Positions 1-8,420 of a stretch of DNA of 64,000 nucleotides are shown piece by piece (position 1 is the first letter of the stretch; the number at the start of each line of letters is the position of its first letter). This stretch comes from Bradyrhizobium frederickii (GTDB lineage Bacteria; Pseudomonadota; Alphaproteobacteria; Rhizobiales; Xanthobacteraceae). Location of the stretch: positions 1 through 64,000 of the forward strand of contig NZ_SPQS01000018.1 of assembly GCF_004570865.1 (NCBI RefSeq), written 5' to 3'. A program made the position numbers and the translations under genes. The notes under the pieces were generated by a model that did not search any database, was not told the origin of the DNA, and saw only the letters and a list, made by a program, of their open reading frames with translations.

Positions 1-502
1 CCCTGCGCCAGTCCTGACCTGCGATCGAGCGCTGCTTGTTCGCGTCGGCCGCAATCAGGCTCGCATCGACTGCAAATCCTTCGCCACCAACCAGACCGGC
101 GGCAATGCATGTCTCGACAACCCGTTCGAACACCCGGCGGAGAACATCTCCACCGCGGAAGCGCTCGTTGCGGGCCCGCGAGAACGCCGAATGATCCGGG
201 ACAGCGTCCTCGATACCGAGCTTGCAGAACCAGCGATAGGCGAGGTTCACCTGCACTTCACGGCAGATCAGCCGTTCCGAGCGGATCGCAAAGACATATC
301 CCACGACCAGCATCCGGATCATCAGTTCCGGATCAATCGACGGGCGCCCCAGCGACGAATAGTGAGATGCTAGTTCACCGCGAAGCCAGGATAGATCGAG
401 AGCAGCATCGATCTTCCGCACCAGATGATCTTCAGGAATAGCGTCGCCAAGACGAAACTCGTAGAACAGTTGACCTTGGTCACTATTCAGACGGCCCATC
501 AT
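1..502 (-). mobile_element. IS1182/IS5-type transposase, N-terminal part, cut by window edge
   Basis: A minus-strand frame starts at tandem ATG codons (502 and 499) and stays open for 167 codons to the left edge, so the C-terminal catalytic part lies outside the window. The translated N-terminus (MMGRLNSDQGQLFYEFRLGD, then a segment around LGRPSIDPELMIRML and later VPDHSAFSRAR) is characteristic of the DUF772 domain of IS1182/IS5-like DDE transposases. These bind the element ends and catalyse cut-and-paste transposition. The start of the DDE core is reached in the visible part (segment around GFAVDAS). The element end should lie upstream of the start codon, perhaps near 560-590 where an IS-like terminus (gacttttgcaacaaaatc) occurs, but I cannot prove it without the other end. 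Whether the transposase is intact cannot be judged here. Confidence 0.8.
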
Positions 503-641
503 GGATCGACCTCGCCGAGATTCGCGTCAACACAACGGAATCACGCTTCGTGACTTGTCTCAACCGACTTTTGCAACAAAATCGGCCACTTGCGGAATTG
601 GGGAGTGACTGAAGCCCTCCCACAATCTATAGTCTTGGTGC

Positions 642-1847
642 ATGGCCGCCACAATCGATGAGAGCAGTTATAGTCCCATCAATCCATCCGAAAGAATCGG
701 AAGCATCGATGCGCTTCGTGGCGTGGCGTTGCTCGGCGTCCTAGCAATCAATCTGGTCACCGAATTTCGTATTTCCATTTTCGAGCAGTTCCTGCCCGCT
801 GCAAGGCCCGCAGCTCCGCTGGACCGGGCCGTCGAGACCATCTTGATGCTGGCGGTCGACATGAAGGCGTTTGCGCTCTTCTCGTTGCTGTTCGGAGTCG
901 GCCTTGCAATTCAGTTCGAGCACCTTTCGACGAACCCGCATCGCGCACTTCTTTTGTTTCGCCGTCTGATCGTATTGCTGGCATTCGGATTGATTCACCT
1001 TTGCCTCATTTGGAACGGTGACATTCTCACCGAATATGCAATCGCCGGTCTCATCTTTCTACCATTCCTGTTTGGCCCCCGCTGGCTCTTGGCCAGCGGC
1101 GCGGCGACGTTCCTAGGATTGTATCTGGCTCTGCAGGTATGGTCACCGCCTGGATTATTTCCGAGCTTTGCTGCAATCCAGCGCGACGTGCAGGAGGCCA
1201 ATCACGTCTATGCCGACGGCAGCTTATGGGAGGTGCTGGCATTCCGGCTTCGCGAAATCCCCCTGATCGTTCCTCTACACGTCTACGTTTTCCCCCGCAC
1301 AATAGGGCTATTCTTCCTTGGTGCGTTCACCTGGCGGAGTGAGGTTCTCCGAAAGCCAGATCGGAAGCTCTTGTTCTCAACAACGGCCGCATTCGTTGGT
1401 CTGGGCGCCGCGTTGATCTTTCTGAAAGTCAACGGCGCTTCAGCGAGCCTCGGTCTTGACGCAGTGGCCACTCCGGCCGGCACGATCCTGCTCGCTCTCG
1501 GCTATGGTGCAGCGTTCGTCGCCGTTGCCGAACTGTCGAGCGGAAGAATGCTGCTGGGTTGGGCTGTGCCATTGGGTCGGATGGCATTCACAAACTATCT
1601 TGCCCAGTCGGTGGTCTTTGGTTGGATTTTTTATGGATACGGCCTGGGCCTATTCGGGCACCTCGGCGCGGCCGAGGCGCTGGCCATCGGGCTTGCCGTG
1701 TACGTCTGCCAGGTATTCTTCAGCGCTTGGTGGCTAAGGCACTATCGATATGGCCCGGTCGAATGGTTGTGGCGAACGCTCATGTACGGCACGCAGCAGC
1801 GGATGTCTTTGAAAGGATTCGCTCGCGCGGAAAACCGCCTCGCCTAG
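642..1847 (+). CDS. DUF418 family membrane protein (YeiB-like)
   Basis: This is a 401-residue integral membrane protein. The N-terminus carries the family hallmark RIGSIDALRGVALLGVLAIN (about residues 18-37), in which a cytoplasmic Ile-Asp-x-Leu-Arg-Gly leads into the first membrane helix. About eight to ten hydrophobic helices follow. The C-terminal third (around GRMAFTNYLAQS and WLRHYRYGPVEWLWR) is the DUF418 domain proper. The biochemical role is unknown; relatives are annotated as putative transporters and share the acyltransferase-3-like N-terminal LRG motif. It stands alone between the transposase and a convergent signalling operon. Base composition is lower in GC than the genes after 7.6 kb, in line with accessory DNA. 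The family call is firm; the function is open. Confidence 0.85.
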   Translation: MAATIDESSYSPINPSERIGSIDALRGVALLGVLAINLVTEFRISIFEQFLPAARPAAPLDRAVETILMLAVDMKAFALFSLLFGVGLAIQFEHLSTNPHRALLLFRRLIVLLAFGLIHLCLIWNGDILTEYAIAGLIFLPFLFGPRWLLASGAATFLGLYLALQVWSPPGLFPSFAAIQRDVQEANHVYADGSLWEVLAFRLREIPLIVPLHVYVFPRTIGLFFLGAFTWRSEVLRKPDRKLLFSTTAAFVGLGAALIFLKVNGASASLGLDAVATPAGTILLALGYGAAFVAVAELSSGRMLLGWAVPLGRMAFTNYLAQSVVFGWIFYGYGLGLFGHLGAAEALAIGLAVYVCQVFFSAWWLRHYRYGPVEWLWRTLMYGTQQRMSLKGFARAENRLA

Positions 1848-2126
1848 GTCTGCAATGGGTCAATCGTGCCCGTTTCGGCTGAGAGCAGTCAGGTCCGGTC
1901 TAGCATCAACTTTGGAATTGGCCAAACGCTCAGACGGTCGCGAAGGGCCAGGAGGAGACATCGCGCAGCCCCCATCATTTGACAGAAAAGCCTGATGACG
2001 ACGCGGAGGCCCGTACCGCTATATTTGCGCGTCGCGGCCGACGAAATTTGAAAAGATTCCGGGAATAGTTCATTGCCTACCTAGCTGCCACCGCGCAGAG
2101 CGCACAAAGGCACGTCGTCAAACGAT

Positions 2127-3629
2127 CTAAGGCAGGGTCGGCGGCAGCACGAACTGAAAAGTCGCGCCCGGTCCTGCGTTGGGGCTCGCCCACAAACGTC
2201 CGCCATGCGACGCGATGATTCGCCGACTGATCGACAGTCCCATGCCGGTGCCCTGCGGTTTGGTGGTGAAGAATGCTTCAAAAATGCGATCGGGTCCGTC
2301 GACCGGAAGCCCCACGCCGGAATCACTCACTGAAATCAATATATGGCCATCTTCGATTCTCTTCGATGCGACTCTCAGTTCACCGCCCGTCGCTTGCATT
2401 GCTTCGATGCCGTTGAGCATGAGGTTCATCATGATTTGCTGCAGCTGTACGCGATCGGCTACGGCCGTCGGTAGGCTGACGTCGAACTCTGTGCGGATTG
2501 TAACCGAGTTGCGATGCGCTGCATCGTTCAGCAAAACGATCATCTCTCGAATGATTTCGTTCAGGTCAACCTGCTCATGGTTCGGCGTCCCTCGCGCGTA
2601 GAGCGAGTGAACTCGGTCGATGATCTCCGCGGCGCGTGTCACGTCCTCGATCGTTGCCGAGGCGGCCTGACCAGCTTTTACGACGTCGGGCCTGTGGCGA
2701 CAAAGCCATCGCGCGCAGACGCTGGCGTTCATGGCGGCGGCCGCGATCGGCTGCTTGATTTCGTGAGCCAGCGATGCCGCCAGCTCTCCCATGGTCATTA
2801 CCCGGCTCATATAGGCCAAGTCCGCTTCCAGTTGCCGCAGCCTCGCGCGCTCTTGTTCTGCCCGCTTGCGATCTTCAATGTCCGTCAAAGTTCCATACCA
2901 TTTGCGGATCTTGCCCTGCTCATTGCGCAGCGGCACAGCTCGCACCAAGAACCAGCGGTATTCGCCGTTCGCACTGCGATGCCGTGCCTCGTTCTCGAAA
3001 GGCTCACCGCTGGCCAGCGACTGCTGCCACTTGGTCACGTGTCGATCGAGGTCATCCGGATGAAGCGTCGCCTGCCAACGGGACCCTGAAGTCTCGTCCA
3101 ATCCAGAATATTCCGCCCAGCGTCGATTTACCCATGCGCTGCCTCCGTCCGGCAAGGTAGTGAATGCCATGATCGGGATCGCCTCGATCACGTCGAGTAG
3201 CTCTTTTTCACTGCGGCGAGCGACCTCCTCAGCCTTCTCGCGTTCGGCTCGTTCTCGGGCTTCGCGCAGCGCGCGACGCACCGACGGCCCCAGCCTCGAC
3301 AGTCGCGTCTTCAGAACATAGTCGGTGGCTCCGACTTTGAGGGCCTCAATCGCCACGTCTTCACCGAGCGTGCCGGAAACGAAGATGAAAGGCAGATCGG
3401 GCCGGGCACTCAACGCAAGCTTCAATGCGGAAAGACCGTCGAACGAAGGAAGGCTGTAGTCCGCGAGGATCAGTTCGATTCCAGAGTCCTCCAGACCGGC
3501 CAAGAACTCGGCTCGGGTTTGAACGCGGGTTATTTCACAGAGGAAATGATCGGCTTCGAGGAGTTCGTGAATGAGCTCCGCGTCACGGGCGTCGTCCTCC
3601 AGCAACAGAATGCGGAGAGGAGTATTCAC
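2127..3629 (-). CDS. Hybrid response regulator / PAS / sensor histidine kinase
   Basis: This 500-residue soluble signalling protein has an N-terminal receiver domain (about 1-125, acidic pocket EDD at 11-13, phospho-acceptor Asp57, Lys108). A PAS/PAC domain follows (about 145-260, WVNRRWAEYSGL to GTLTDIEDRKRAE), then a dimerisation/phosphotransfer domain with His289 in AHEIKQP, and an ATPase domain with N box (LMLNGIEAM), G1 (DSGVGLP) and G2 (GTGMGLS). The HEIKQP box is typical of rhizobial FixL/DctB-like kinases. There is no membrane segment and no haem-binding PAS histidine pattern that I can recognise, so the signal is unknown. The start overlaps the stop of the preceding response regulator by 4 bp (ATGA), so it is the last gene of a three-gene operon. 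The receiver at the N-terminus suggests that it is itself phosphorylated by a partner kinase. Confidence 0.9.
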   Translation of the reverse strand: MNTPLRILLLEDDARDAELIHELLEADHFLCEITRVQTRAEFLAGLEDSGIELILADYSLPSFDGLSALKLALSARPDLPFIFVSGTLGEDVAIEALKVGATDYVLKTRLSRLGPSVRRALREARERAEREKAEEVARRSEKELLDVIEAIPIMAFTTLPDGGSAWVNRRWAEYSGLDETSGSRWQATLHPDDLDRHVTKWQQSLASGEPFENEARHRSANGEYRWFLVRAVPLRNEQGKIRKWYGTLTDIEDRKRAEQERARLRQLEADLAYMSRVMTMGELAASLAHEIKQPIAAAAMNASVCARWLCRHRPDVVKAGQAASATIEDVTRAAEIIDRVHSLYARGTPNHEQVDLNEIIREMIVLLNDAAHRNSVTIRTEFDVSLPTAVADRVQLQQIMMNLMLNGIEAMQATGGELRVASKRIEDGHILISVSDSGVGLPVDGPDRIFEAFFTTKPQGTGMGLSISRRIIASHGGRLWASPNAGPGATFQFVLPPTLP

Positions 3630-4081
3630 GGTAGCTTCTTCATGCTGCCCGGCGGCGGTTCGTTGACGACCGCCCAGAAGATGCCGAGCTCCTTGACCGC
3701 ATTGACGAACTCGTGGAAATCGACGGGCTTTACGACATACGCGTTCACCCCGAATTTGTAGCTTCTCATCTTGTCTTTCTCCTCGTGGGATGATGTCAGC
3801 ACCACCACTGGGATCATCCTCAGGCTCTCGTCCGTCTTGATCTGCTGCAAGACTTCCAATCCATCGACCCTCGGGAGTTTTAGATCGAGCAGCATGACCG
3901 CTGGGTTCTCGTTCGAGCGAGTGTGGAATTCACCCCGACAATACAGGTAGTCCAGAGCTTGTTGACCGTCGCGGGTAACCACGACCTCATTTGCCAGGTG
4001 GTATTCGCCCAGCGCTATGAGCGTGAGCTCCACGTCATTCGGATCATCCTCAACGACCAAAATGCGTCCCAGTGTGGTCAT
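3626..4081 (-). CDS. Single-domain response regulator (Rcp1/CheY-like)
   Basis: This 151-residue protein consists of one receiver domain. Acidic residues lie at 11-12, phospho-acceptor Asp66 lies in MLLDLKLPRVDG, the switch Thr is near 96 and Lys118 lies in VVKP. There is a short C-terminal tail rich in Pro and Lys. The insertion RGEFHTRSNENP before the acceptor strand is typical of Rcp1-type regulators that partner bacteriophytochromes and other PAS/GAF kinases. No output domain is present, so it must act by protein-protein contact or as a phosphate shuttle between the two kinases beside it. It overlaps the upstream kinase by 32 bp and the downstream hybrid by 4 bp, which indicates tight translational coupling. 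Confidence 0.92.
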   Translation of the reverse strand: MTTLGRILVVEDDPNDVELTLIALGEYHLANEVVVTRDGQQALDYLYCRGEFHTRSNENPAVMLLDLKLPRVDGLEVLQQIKTDESLRMIPVVVLTSSHEEKDKMRSYKFGVNAYVVKPVDFHEFVNAVKELGIFWAVVNEPPPGSMKKLP

Positions 4082-5315
4082 GGCGTATCCTTTCCACCGC
4101 GTCCTGTGCGTTTGGGAGCGAGAAATAGAAGGTAGCGCCTTGATCTACCGCTCCCTCGGCCCGGACTTTTCCTCCGTGGCGATGGATGATGCGCTGAACG
4201 GTAGCCAGTCCTATTCCATTGCCTTCAAACTGTTCAGCAAGATGCAGGCGTTGAAACACGCCGAACAGTTTATCCACGTACTGCATATCGAAGCCAGCGC
4301 CATTATCCCGCACGAACATCTCTGCTTCATGGTTATTTTTTCCGTCCACACAGCCAATCTCGATTTCGGCCCGAGCCCGCATGCGCGTGAATTTGACCGC
4401 ATTGGAAACAAGATTGGCAAGAACCAGCTTCAGCATGGAACGGTCGCCGTAACAGGCCGGAAGCGCGCCGACCTTCCAGGCAATTTCCCGACCGTTCGTC
4501 TCCTCCCTGAGCTCCGCGACCACCTCTTTGACCAGCTGCTCGAGACTCACCAGACTGTTTTGGGTCTCAGCCCGTCCCACCCTGGAAAACGCCAGCAGAT
4601 CGTCGATCAGGTTACCCATTCTTTTTGCTGACTGTAGAATCGTTTGCATGTACCGACGACTCTTGTCGTCGAGCGAAGAAGACGCTTCCTTTTGTAACAG
4701 CTCCGAGTACCCAACCAGATGGCGAAGCGGCGCGCGCAGGTCGTGCGACACCGAGTAGGCGAACGATTCCAAATCCTTGTTAGTCGCCTCGAGGTCCGTA
4801 GCCCGCTTCGCAAGCTCTCGGTTGAGGCGCCTGATCTCATCTTCGCGTTGAGCACGATGTTCCACCTCGGTCTGCAGACGGTCGCGGGCTAGACGAAGAC
4901 CCGCCTCGATTCGGCGTGAAACGGTGCTGAACCAGGCAACAAGGGCCCCCCATGCGAGGAAAGTGATAAAGTAGGGCAGATCCTTCGTGGAAACAGCGAA
5001 GGAGTGGATCGGCTCTATAAAAAAGTAATTGAAGGACATCGTGCTAAGCAGGATCGCCAGCACGGAAGGTCCAATTCCCGCGTGCCAGGTCACGATGGCG
5101 ATAGCCAGGCACAGTACGGGTAGTTCCACATCGCGAAACTGGTAATGTTGCAATGCAAGAGCCAGCCCAAGGGCAAGAGCGACGCAAGCAACGGACAAGC
5201 TGTAGCGCAGGATCGGTGAGTGGATCCTTTGCAATTGTTGGTTCCAGCGCGCCAGGGCTCGCTTCATTCCAACACCCGATTCCAACACCCGGGGTGGCTC
5301 CTCAAGGTCACTCAT
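4050..5315 (-). CDS. DUF4118 membrane sensor histidine kinase
   Basis: From the ATG at 5315 the protein has 421 residues. It has a KdpD-like DUF4118 region with three to four membrane helices (about 35-130, including the family-typical FNYFFIEPIHSF), a coiled-coil linker (about 135-185), a HisKA domain with His191 in SVSHDLRAPLRHL, and an HATPase domain with DNGAGFD and GNGIGLATVQR. The DLRAPL box and GIGLATV are shared with phytochrome-type kinases. The frame could be extended upstream to 5462, but that extension has no domain, while the 5315 start has a purine-rich GAGAAG stretch about 12 bp before it. It heads an operon with a single-domain regulator and a hybrid kinase. The ligand is unknown; the short periplasmic part suggests sensing within the membrane or in the cytoplasm. 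Confidence 0.87.
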   Translation of the reverse strand: MSDLEEPPRVLESGVGMKRALARWNQQLQRIHSPILRYSLSVACVALALGLALALQHYQFRDVELPVLCLAIAIVTWHAGIGPSVLAILLSTMSFNYFFIEPIHSFAVSTKDLPYFITFLAWGALVAWFSTVSRRIEAGLRLARDRLQTEVEHRAQREDEIRRLNRELAKRATDLEATNKDLESFAYSVSHDLRAPLRHLVGYSELLQKEASSSLDDKSRRYMQTILQSAKRMGNLIDDLLAFSRVGRAETQNSLVSLEQLVKEVVAELREETNGREIAWKVGALPACYGDRSMLKLVLANLVSNAVKFTRMRARAEIEIGCVDGKNNHEAEMFVRDNGAGFDMQYVDKLFGVFQRLHLAEQFEGNGIGLATVQRIIHRHGGKVRAEGAVDQGATFYFSLPNAQDAVERIRHDHTGTHFGR

Positions 5316-5874
5316 GGTGACACTTTTCTTCTCACTGTTCTCGGTGCGAGCAAACCCAACCTGCTTGCCAACGTGATCGGGGCCCCTCTCGCCCCTTGCC
5401 GTCACCGAGCCGCTAATCGCGCCGCCGCATGGGTCCCTCGGACCAATCGCCGTCTGCAGCATACCTTCGCCATTGCCACTTGTGTGAAATAACGCACGGC
5501 TGCCATCAAACGCTGATCAAGGTCGACGTCCGAAAAGGGTCAATTGCGTCGACTTTGCCGATACGCGATCAGGTCCGCTTGACCCATGGCAGCCGACAGG
5601 CGAACGAACCCCGAGTCTTGTCGGCATGGGTCAACAGCTGCCGCGGACAGTCTCGAGCGGAATGTGTTTCGGTTGAGTCGATGCGTACCGAGAACTCGGA
5701 TCACCTCTCCCGTAGGGCGAGGTCGGATCGCATCGAAGATGCGGCCAGCGACGTGTCACTTCGGTCTCCCTCGATCAGCAGACCATTTCTGAGGCCAACC
5801 GAACTTCGCCCTCGGGCCACTTCCAGACATCGCCGACGGTATATAGGATCATCGTCCACCCCGGAGAACAGCAA
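5316..5874. other. 559-bp gap: kinase-operon promoter side and first copy of the direct repeat
   Basis: No convincing gene is visible here; short frames have no recognisable domain. The right half holds the first copy (5528-5720) of a long direct repeat that returns after the next gene. The segment next to 5315 must contain the promoter of the minus-strand kinase operon, and the segment next to 5875 the promoter of the plus-strand secreted-protein gene. No strong operator is obvious. Confidence 0.6.
5528..5720 (+). repeat. Long direct repeat, copy 1 (193 bp)
   Basis: This matches 7153-7343 at a constant offset of 1625 bp, falling to 1623 bp after one 2-bp indel near the right end. I see only about three substitutions besides that indel. 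The two copies bracket the 5875-7095 gene. No open frame or transposase-like feature is present inside the repeat. Confidence 0.95.
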
Positions 5875-7095
5875 GTGGGCCGAATAGAAACCTTCGTATG
5901 GATCGTAATGACTTTCATAGTCATTATGGCCGCCACTCCACCACGGGCTTTAGCAACACCAGAAGCGTCTGCATGCGGGTACCTCGCGGGTCTAATCGAT
6001 AAGGCACCGCCTGGGCCGTTGTTCTTGCCCAGCTATCCAACCGTGGAATCGGGGCCTCTCCATAGCGCCGCATACCTTTATGACAATGCGGTGGCCGCCA
6101 TCGCATTGGTCGGTTGCGGTGAGCGAGACAAAGCACGTCGGATCGGCGCGGCGATTCTCTGGGCCATCGATAACGACCGGACCTGGCACGATGGACGACT
6201 CCGGAACGCTTACGCCGCGGGTGTGGTGGCGAGTGGCTCCGCCAAACTTCCGGGTTGGTGGGACAATACTCAAAACAAGTGGTTAGAAGATCGATATCAG
6301 GTGGGCAGCGATAGTGGCAACGTTGCATGGGCAATGTTGGCTTTGCTGTCGATTGATGATGTGAGCGCCAGCTCTCGGTTCCGCGATGGTGCGGCACGGC
6401 TTGGCACCTGGGTCGCGCAATGGGCCGACACGCGCGGTACTGGCGGTTTCACGGGCGGTACGTTTGGGCACGAACCGACGCCGGAAGTGCGGACGTGGAA
6501 ATCGACTGAACATAATACTGACCTCGCCGCCGCGTTTGGCCTTCTTGCGATCCGTACAGGGGATTCGCGCTGGCGTGATAAGGCGACGGCCGCTGAGCAC
6601 TTCGCAAATACGATGTGGAATCCGGCATGCGCCTGTTTCGCTGCAGGGACCGCTGAAGACGGCGTCACCCACAATCCGATTTTGGCTCTCGATGCTCAGG
6701 TCTGGCCTTTAATGGCGCTCCACGGAGCGGTCGAGAAATTTGCATCGGCAATTACGACCGCCGAACAGCGAATGAGTGTCGACGAGGGCTTTTCTTACGG
6801 TGAAGACCGAGATGGTGTGTGGACCGAAGGGACGGGCCAAATGGCTCTCTTAATGAAATTGCTCGGCAGGACTGGGAGGGCAAACTCGTTGATCGCTGTA
6901 ATCGAATCCCAGAGGTCGCCGGATGGTGGGTTCTATGCCACAACTGTCCGCGAGTTACCGACCGGATTCGTGTTGGACACCGATCCGACCAAGCCACGAC
7001 TCTATTTCCGATTGTCACATCTTGGCGCAGCTTCGTGGGCTGCCCTCGCGGAACGTGGGTTCAAACCCTTTACGGTGACAAAAGGACTTCCGTAG
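5875..7095 (+). CDS. Secreted protein, predicted helical (alpha/alpha) barrel; function unknown
   Basis: This 406-residue protein is read from a GTG start. A hydrophobic segment near residues 8-21 followed by ALATPEA looks like a signal peptide. The body is rich in Trp, Gly and Ala and shows repeated helix-pair patterns (LYDNAVAAIALVGCGERDKA; GNVAWAMLALLSI; TEHNTDLAAAFGLLAIRTGD; GQMALLMKLLGRTGRANSLI; HLGAASWAALAERGF). This pattern is typical of alpha/alpha toroids such as glycoside hydrolases, polysaccharide lyases or terpenoid-cyclase-like folds. Conserved-looking acidic residues in STEHNTD and LYDNA could be catalytic, but that is inference. I do not recognise a named family. It lies alone between two copies of a 192-bp direct repeat and is less GC-rich than the region after 7.6 kb. 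An upstream ATG-based start is not available in frame; M13 (5911) is an alternative. Confidence 0.65.
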   Translation: MGRIETFVWIVMTFIVIMAATPPRALATPEASACGYLAGLIDKAPPGPLFLPSYPTVESGPLHSAAYLYDNAVAAIALVGCGERDKARRIGAAILWAIDNDRTWHDGRLRNAYAAGVVASGSAKLPGWWDNTQNKWLEDRYQVGSDSGNVAWAMLALLSIDDVSASSRFRDGAARLGTWVAQWADTRGTGGFTGGTFGHEPTPEVRTWKSTEHNTDLAAAFGLLAIRTGDSRWRDKATAAEHFANTMWNPACACFAAGTAEDGVTHNPILALDAQVWPLMALHGAVEKFASAITTAEQRMSVDEGFSYGEDRDGVWTEGTGQMALLMKLLGRTGRANSLIAVIESQRSPDGGFYATTVRELPTGFVLDTDPTKPRLYFRLSHLGAASWAALAERGFKPFTVTKGLP

Positions 7096-7152
7096 TTGAG
7101 CCGCGGTGCCTCTCGTCTCGGCCTCCCTTTTGGTCTTTTTTGATTTCGATAT

Positions 7153-7343
7153 GTCCGCAAAGGGTCAATTGCGTCGACTTTGCCGATACGCGATCAGGTC
7201 CGCTTGAGCCATGGCAGCCGACAGGCGAACGAACCCCGAGTCTTGTCGGCATGGGTCAACAGCTGCCGCGGACAGTCTCGAGCGGAATGTGTTTCGGTTG
7301 AGTCGATGCGTACGGAGAACTCGGATCATCTCCCGTAGGGCGA
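7153..7343 (+). repeat. Long direct repeat, copy 2 (191 bp)
   Basis: Near-identical to 5528-5720. Differences are one base after gtccg, cttgacc versus cttgagc, cgtaccg versus cgtacgg, and a 2-bp deletion before tctcccg. It has the same orientation as copy 1. Confidence 0.95.
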
Positions 7344-7393
7344 CAGGGTAATCGCATGTGAATGACACGGGGACTGTCTGCAGGCTTGCTCCG

Positions 7394-7563
7394 CCTCTCC
7401 CGCTTGCGGGAGAGGCCGACGCGCTCGCAGAGCGCGGCGGGTGAGGGCTCTCGCCGCGCAGGGACGTCCTCAGTTGTTCTCAAGAATCCCTGCGCGGAGA
7501 CACCCTCTCCCCAACCCTCTCAGCGCGAGCGAAGCTCGTCGCGCCCCGCAAGCGGGGAAGGGA
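7394..7563. repeat. Dispersed palindromic repeat (cctctccc...gggagagg type)
   Basis: It starts with the hairpin cctctcccgcttgcgggagagg and ends with a related inverted segment (cccgcaagcggg). The same family recurs at 28979-29114. It looks like a REP/BIME-type intergenic element without coding capacity. Confidence 0.8.
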
Positions 7564-7649
7564 GCCCACTGCCGATGCATCCTGCACATCATATGCGATT
7601 GCTCTGCATAGGGAGAGGTAAGTTGCGAATGGCCAGTTGGCCCGCTCGT

Positions 7650-8420
7650 CTACGCGACCAGCTGCCTCGCCGCCGCCGAGATCATCACCAGTCCGCCGGT
7701 GATGACAGCCACATCGAGAATGGCGGTGTGGATGTGCAGCGGCATCCGCTCGACGAAAGCCTTCGCCAGGAACGCGCCGGGGATCGCGATCGCGCCGATC
7801 AGGAGCGCGAAGGCGAGCACCTGCGCGGTGACGGCGCCGGCGAGGCCGAACACGGAGATCTTGATGAGGCCGGTGCCGAGCGAGATCATCGCATCGGTCG
7901 CGATCACGGCGGCGCCCTCCAGGCCGGCGGCCATCAGGAGCGACAGCAGGATCACGCCGGAGCCGGAGGTGCCGCCGACCAGGACGCCGTAGCCGACCGA
8001 GCCGGCGGCAAGGCCACCATCGCCGATCCGCACGCTTCGGCGGCGGAGCACGCGGCGCAGCGGCACGCTCAGGATCAGCATGGTGCCGATCACGAGCGCC
8101 GCGCCCGCATTGGTCAGCCGCGTGTAGCCGTAGGCGCCAAGCGCGGTGGTCAGCGCGGCGCAGGCGAGCACGATCAGCGCGCGGCGGCGGTCGGCATAGC
8201 GCAGGTAAGCGACCGCGCGGCTGCAATTGGTGAAGATGGCGGAGATCGCGATGATCGGCACCACGGACTCGGCGCCGACCAGCGGCACCAGCACCAGCGG
8301 CATCAGGGCGCCGGTGCCGTAGCCGGCGAGACCGCCGATGATCGAAGCAAACAACGCCATCAACGCGACCAGCAGCAGCTGAACAATCGAGATGTCGGCG
8401 AAGGCTGAGACGATGGTCAC
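7650..8420 (-). CDS. TauE/SafE (DUF81) family membrane permease
   Basis: This is a 256-residue polytopic membrane protein of the sulfite exporter TauE/SafE superfamily, with about eight hydrophobic helices. The two homologous halves each begin with the Gly-rich family motif (GGLAGYGTGALMPLVLVPL near the start; VGGTSGSGVILLSLLMAAG in the second half). Members export or import sulfur-containing or organic anions; the substrate here is unknown. I chose the GTG at 8420 because it overlaps the TGA of the upstream nucleotidyltransferase gene by 4 bp (GTGA). A longer in-frame start at 8510 would add 30 residues of charged, non-family sequence. It is the last gene of a compact five-gene operon. Confidence 0.88.
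   Translation of the reverse strand: MTIVSAFADISIVQLLLVALMALFASIIGGLAGYGTGALMPLVLVPLVGAESVVPIIAISAIFTNCSRAVAYLRYADRRRALIVLACAALTTALGAYGYTRLTNAGAALVIGTMLILSVPLRRVLRRRSVRIGDGGLAAGSVGYGVLVGGTSGSGVILLSLLMAAGLEGAAVIATDAMISLGTGLIKISVFGLAGAVTAQVLAFALLIGAIAIPGAFLAKAFVERMPLHIHTAILDVAVITGGLVMISAAARQLVA

Larger units (their letters stand above)
7096..7649. other. 554-bp gap with second direct repeat and palindromic repeat
   Basis: No gene is supported here. It contains the second copy of the long direct repeat (7153-7343) and then a palindrome-rich dispersed repeat (7394-7563). Base composition changes from the less GC-rich left part to the GC-rich core around 7.35-7.6 kb. Confidence 0.6.

Noticed and set aside
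5528..7343. Composite transposon made from the two direct repeats
   Set aside because: No transposase or terminal inverted repeats in either copy; the repeats have no coding capacity.
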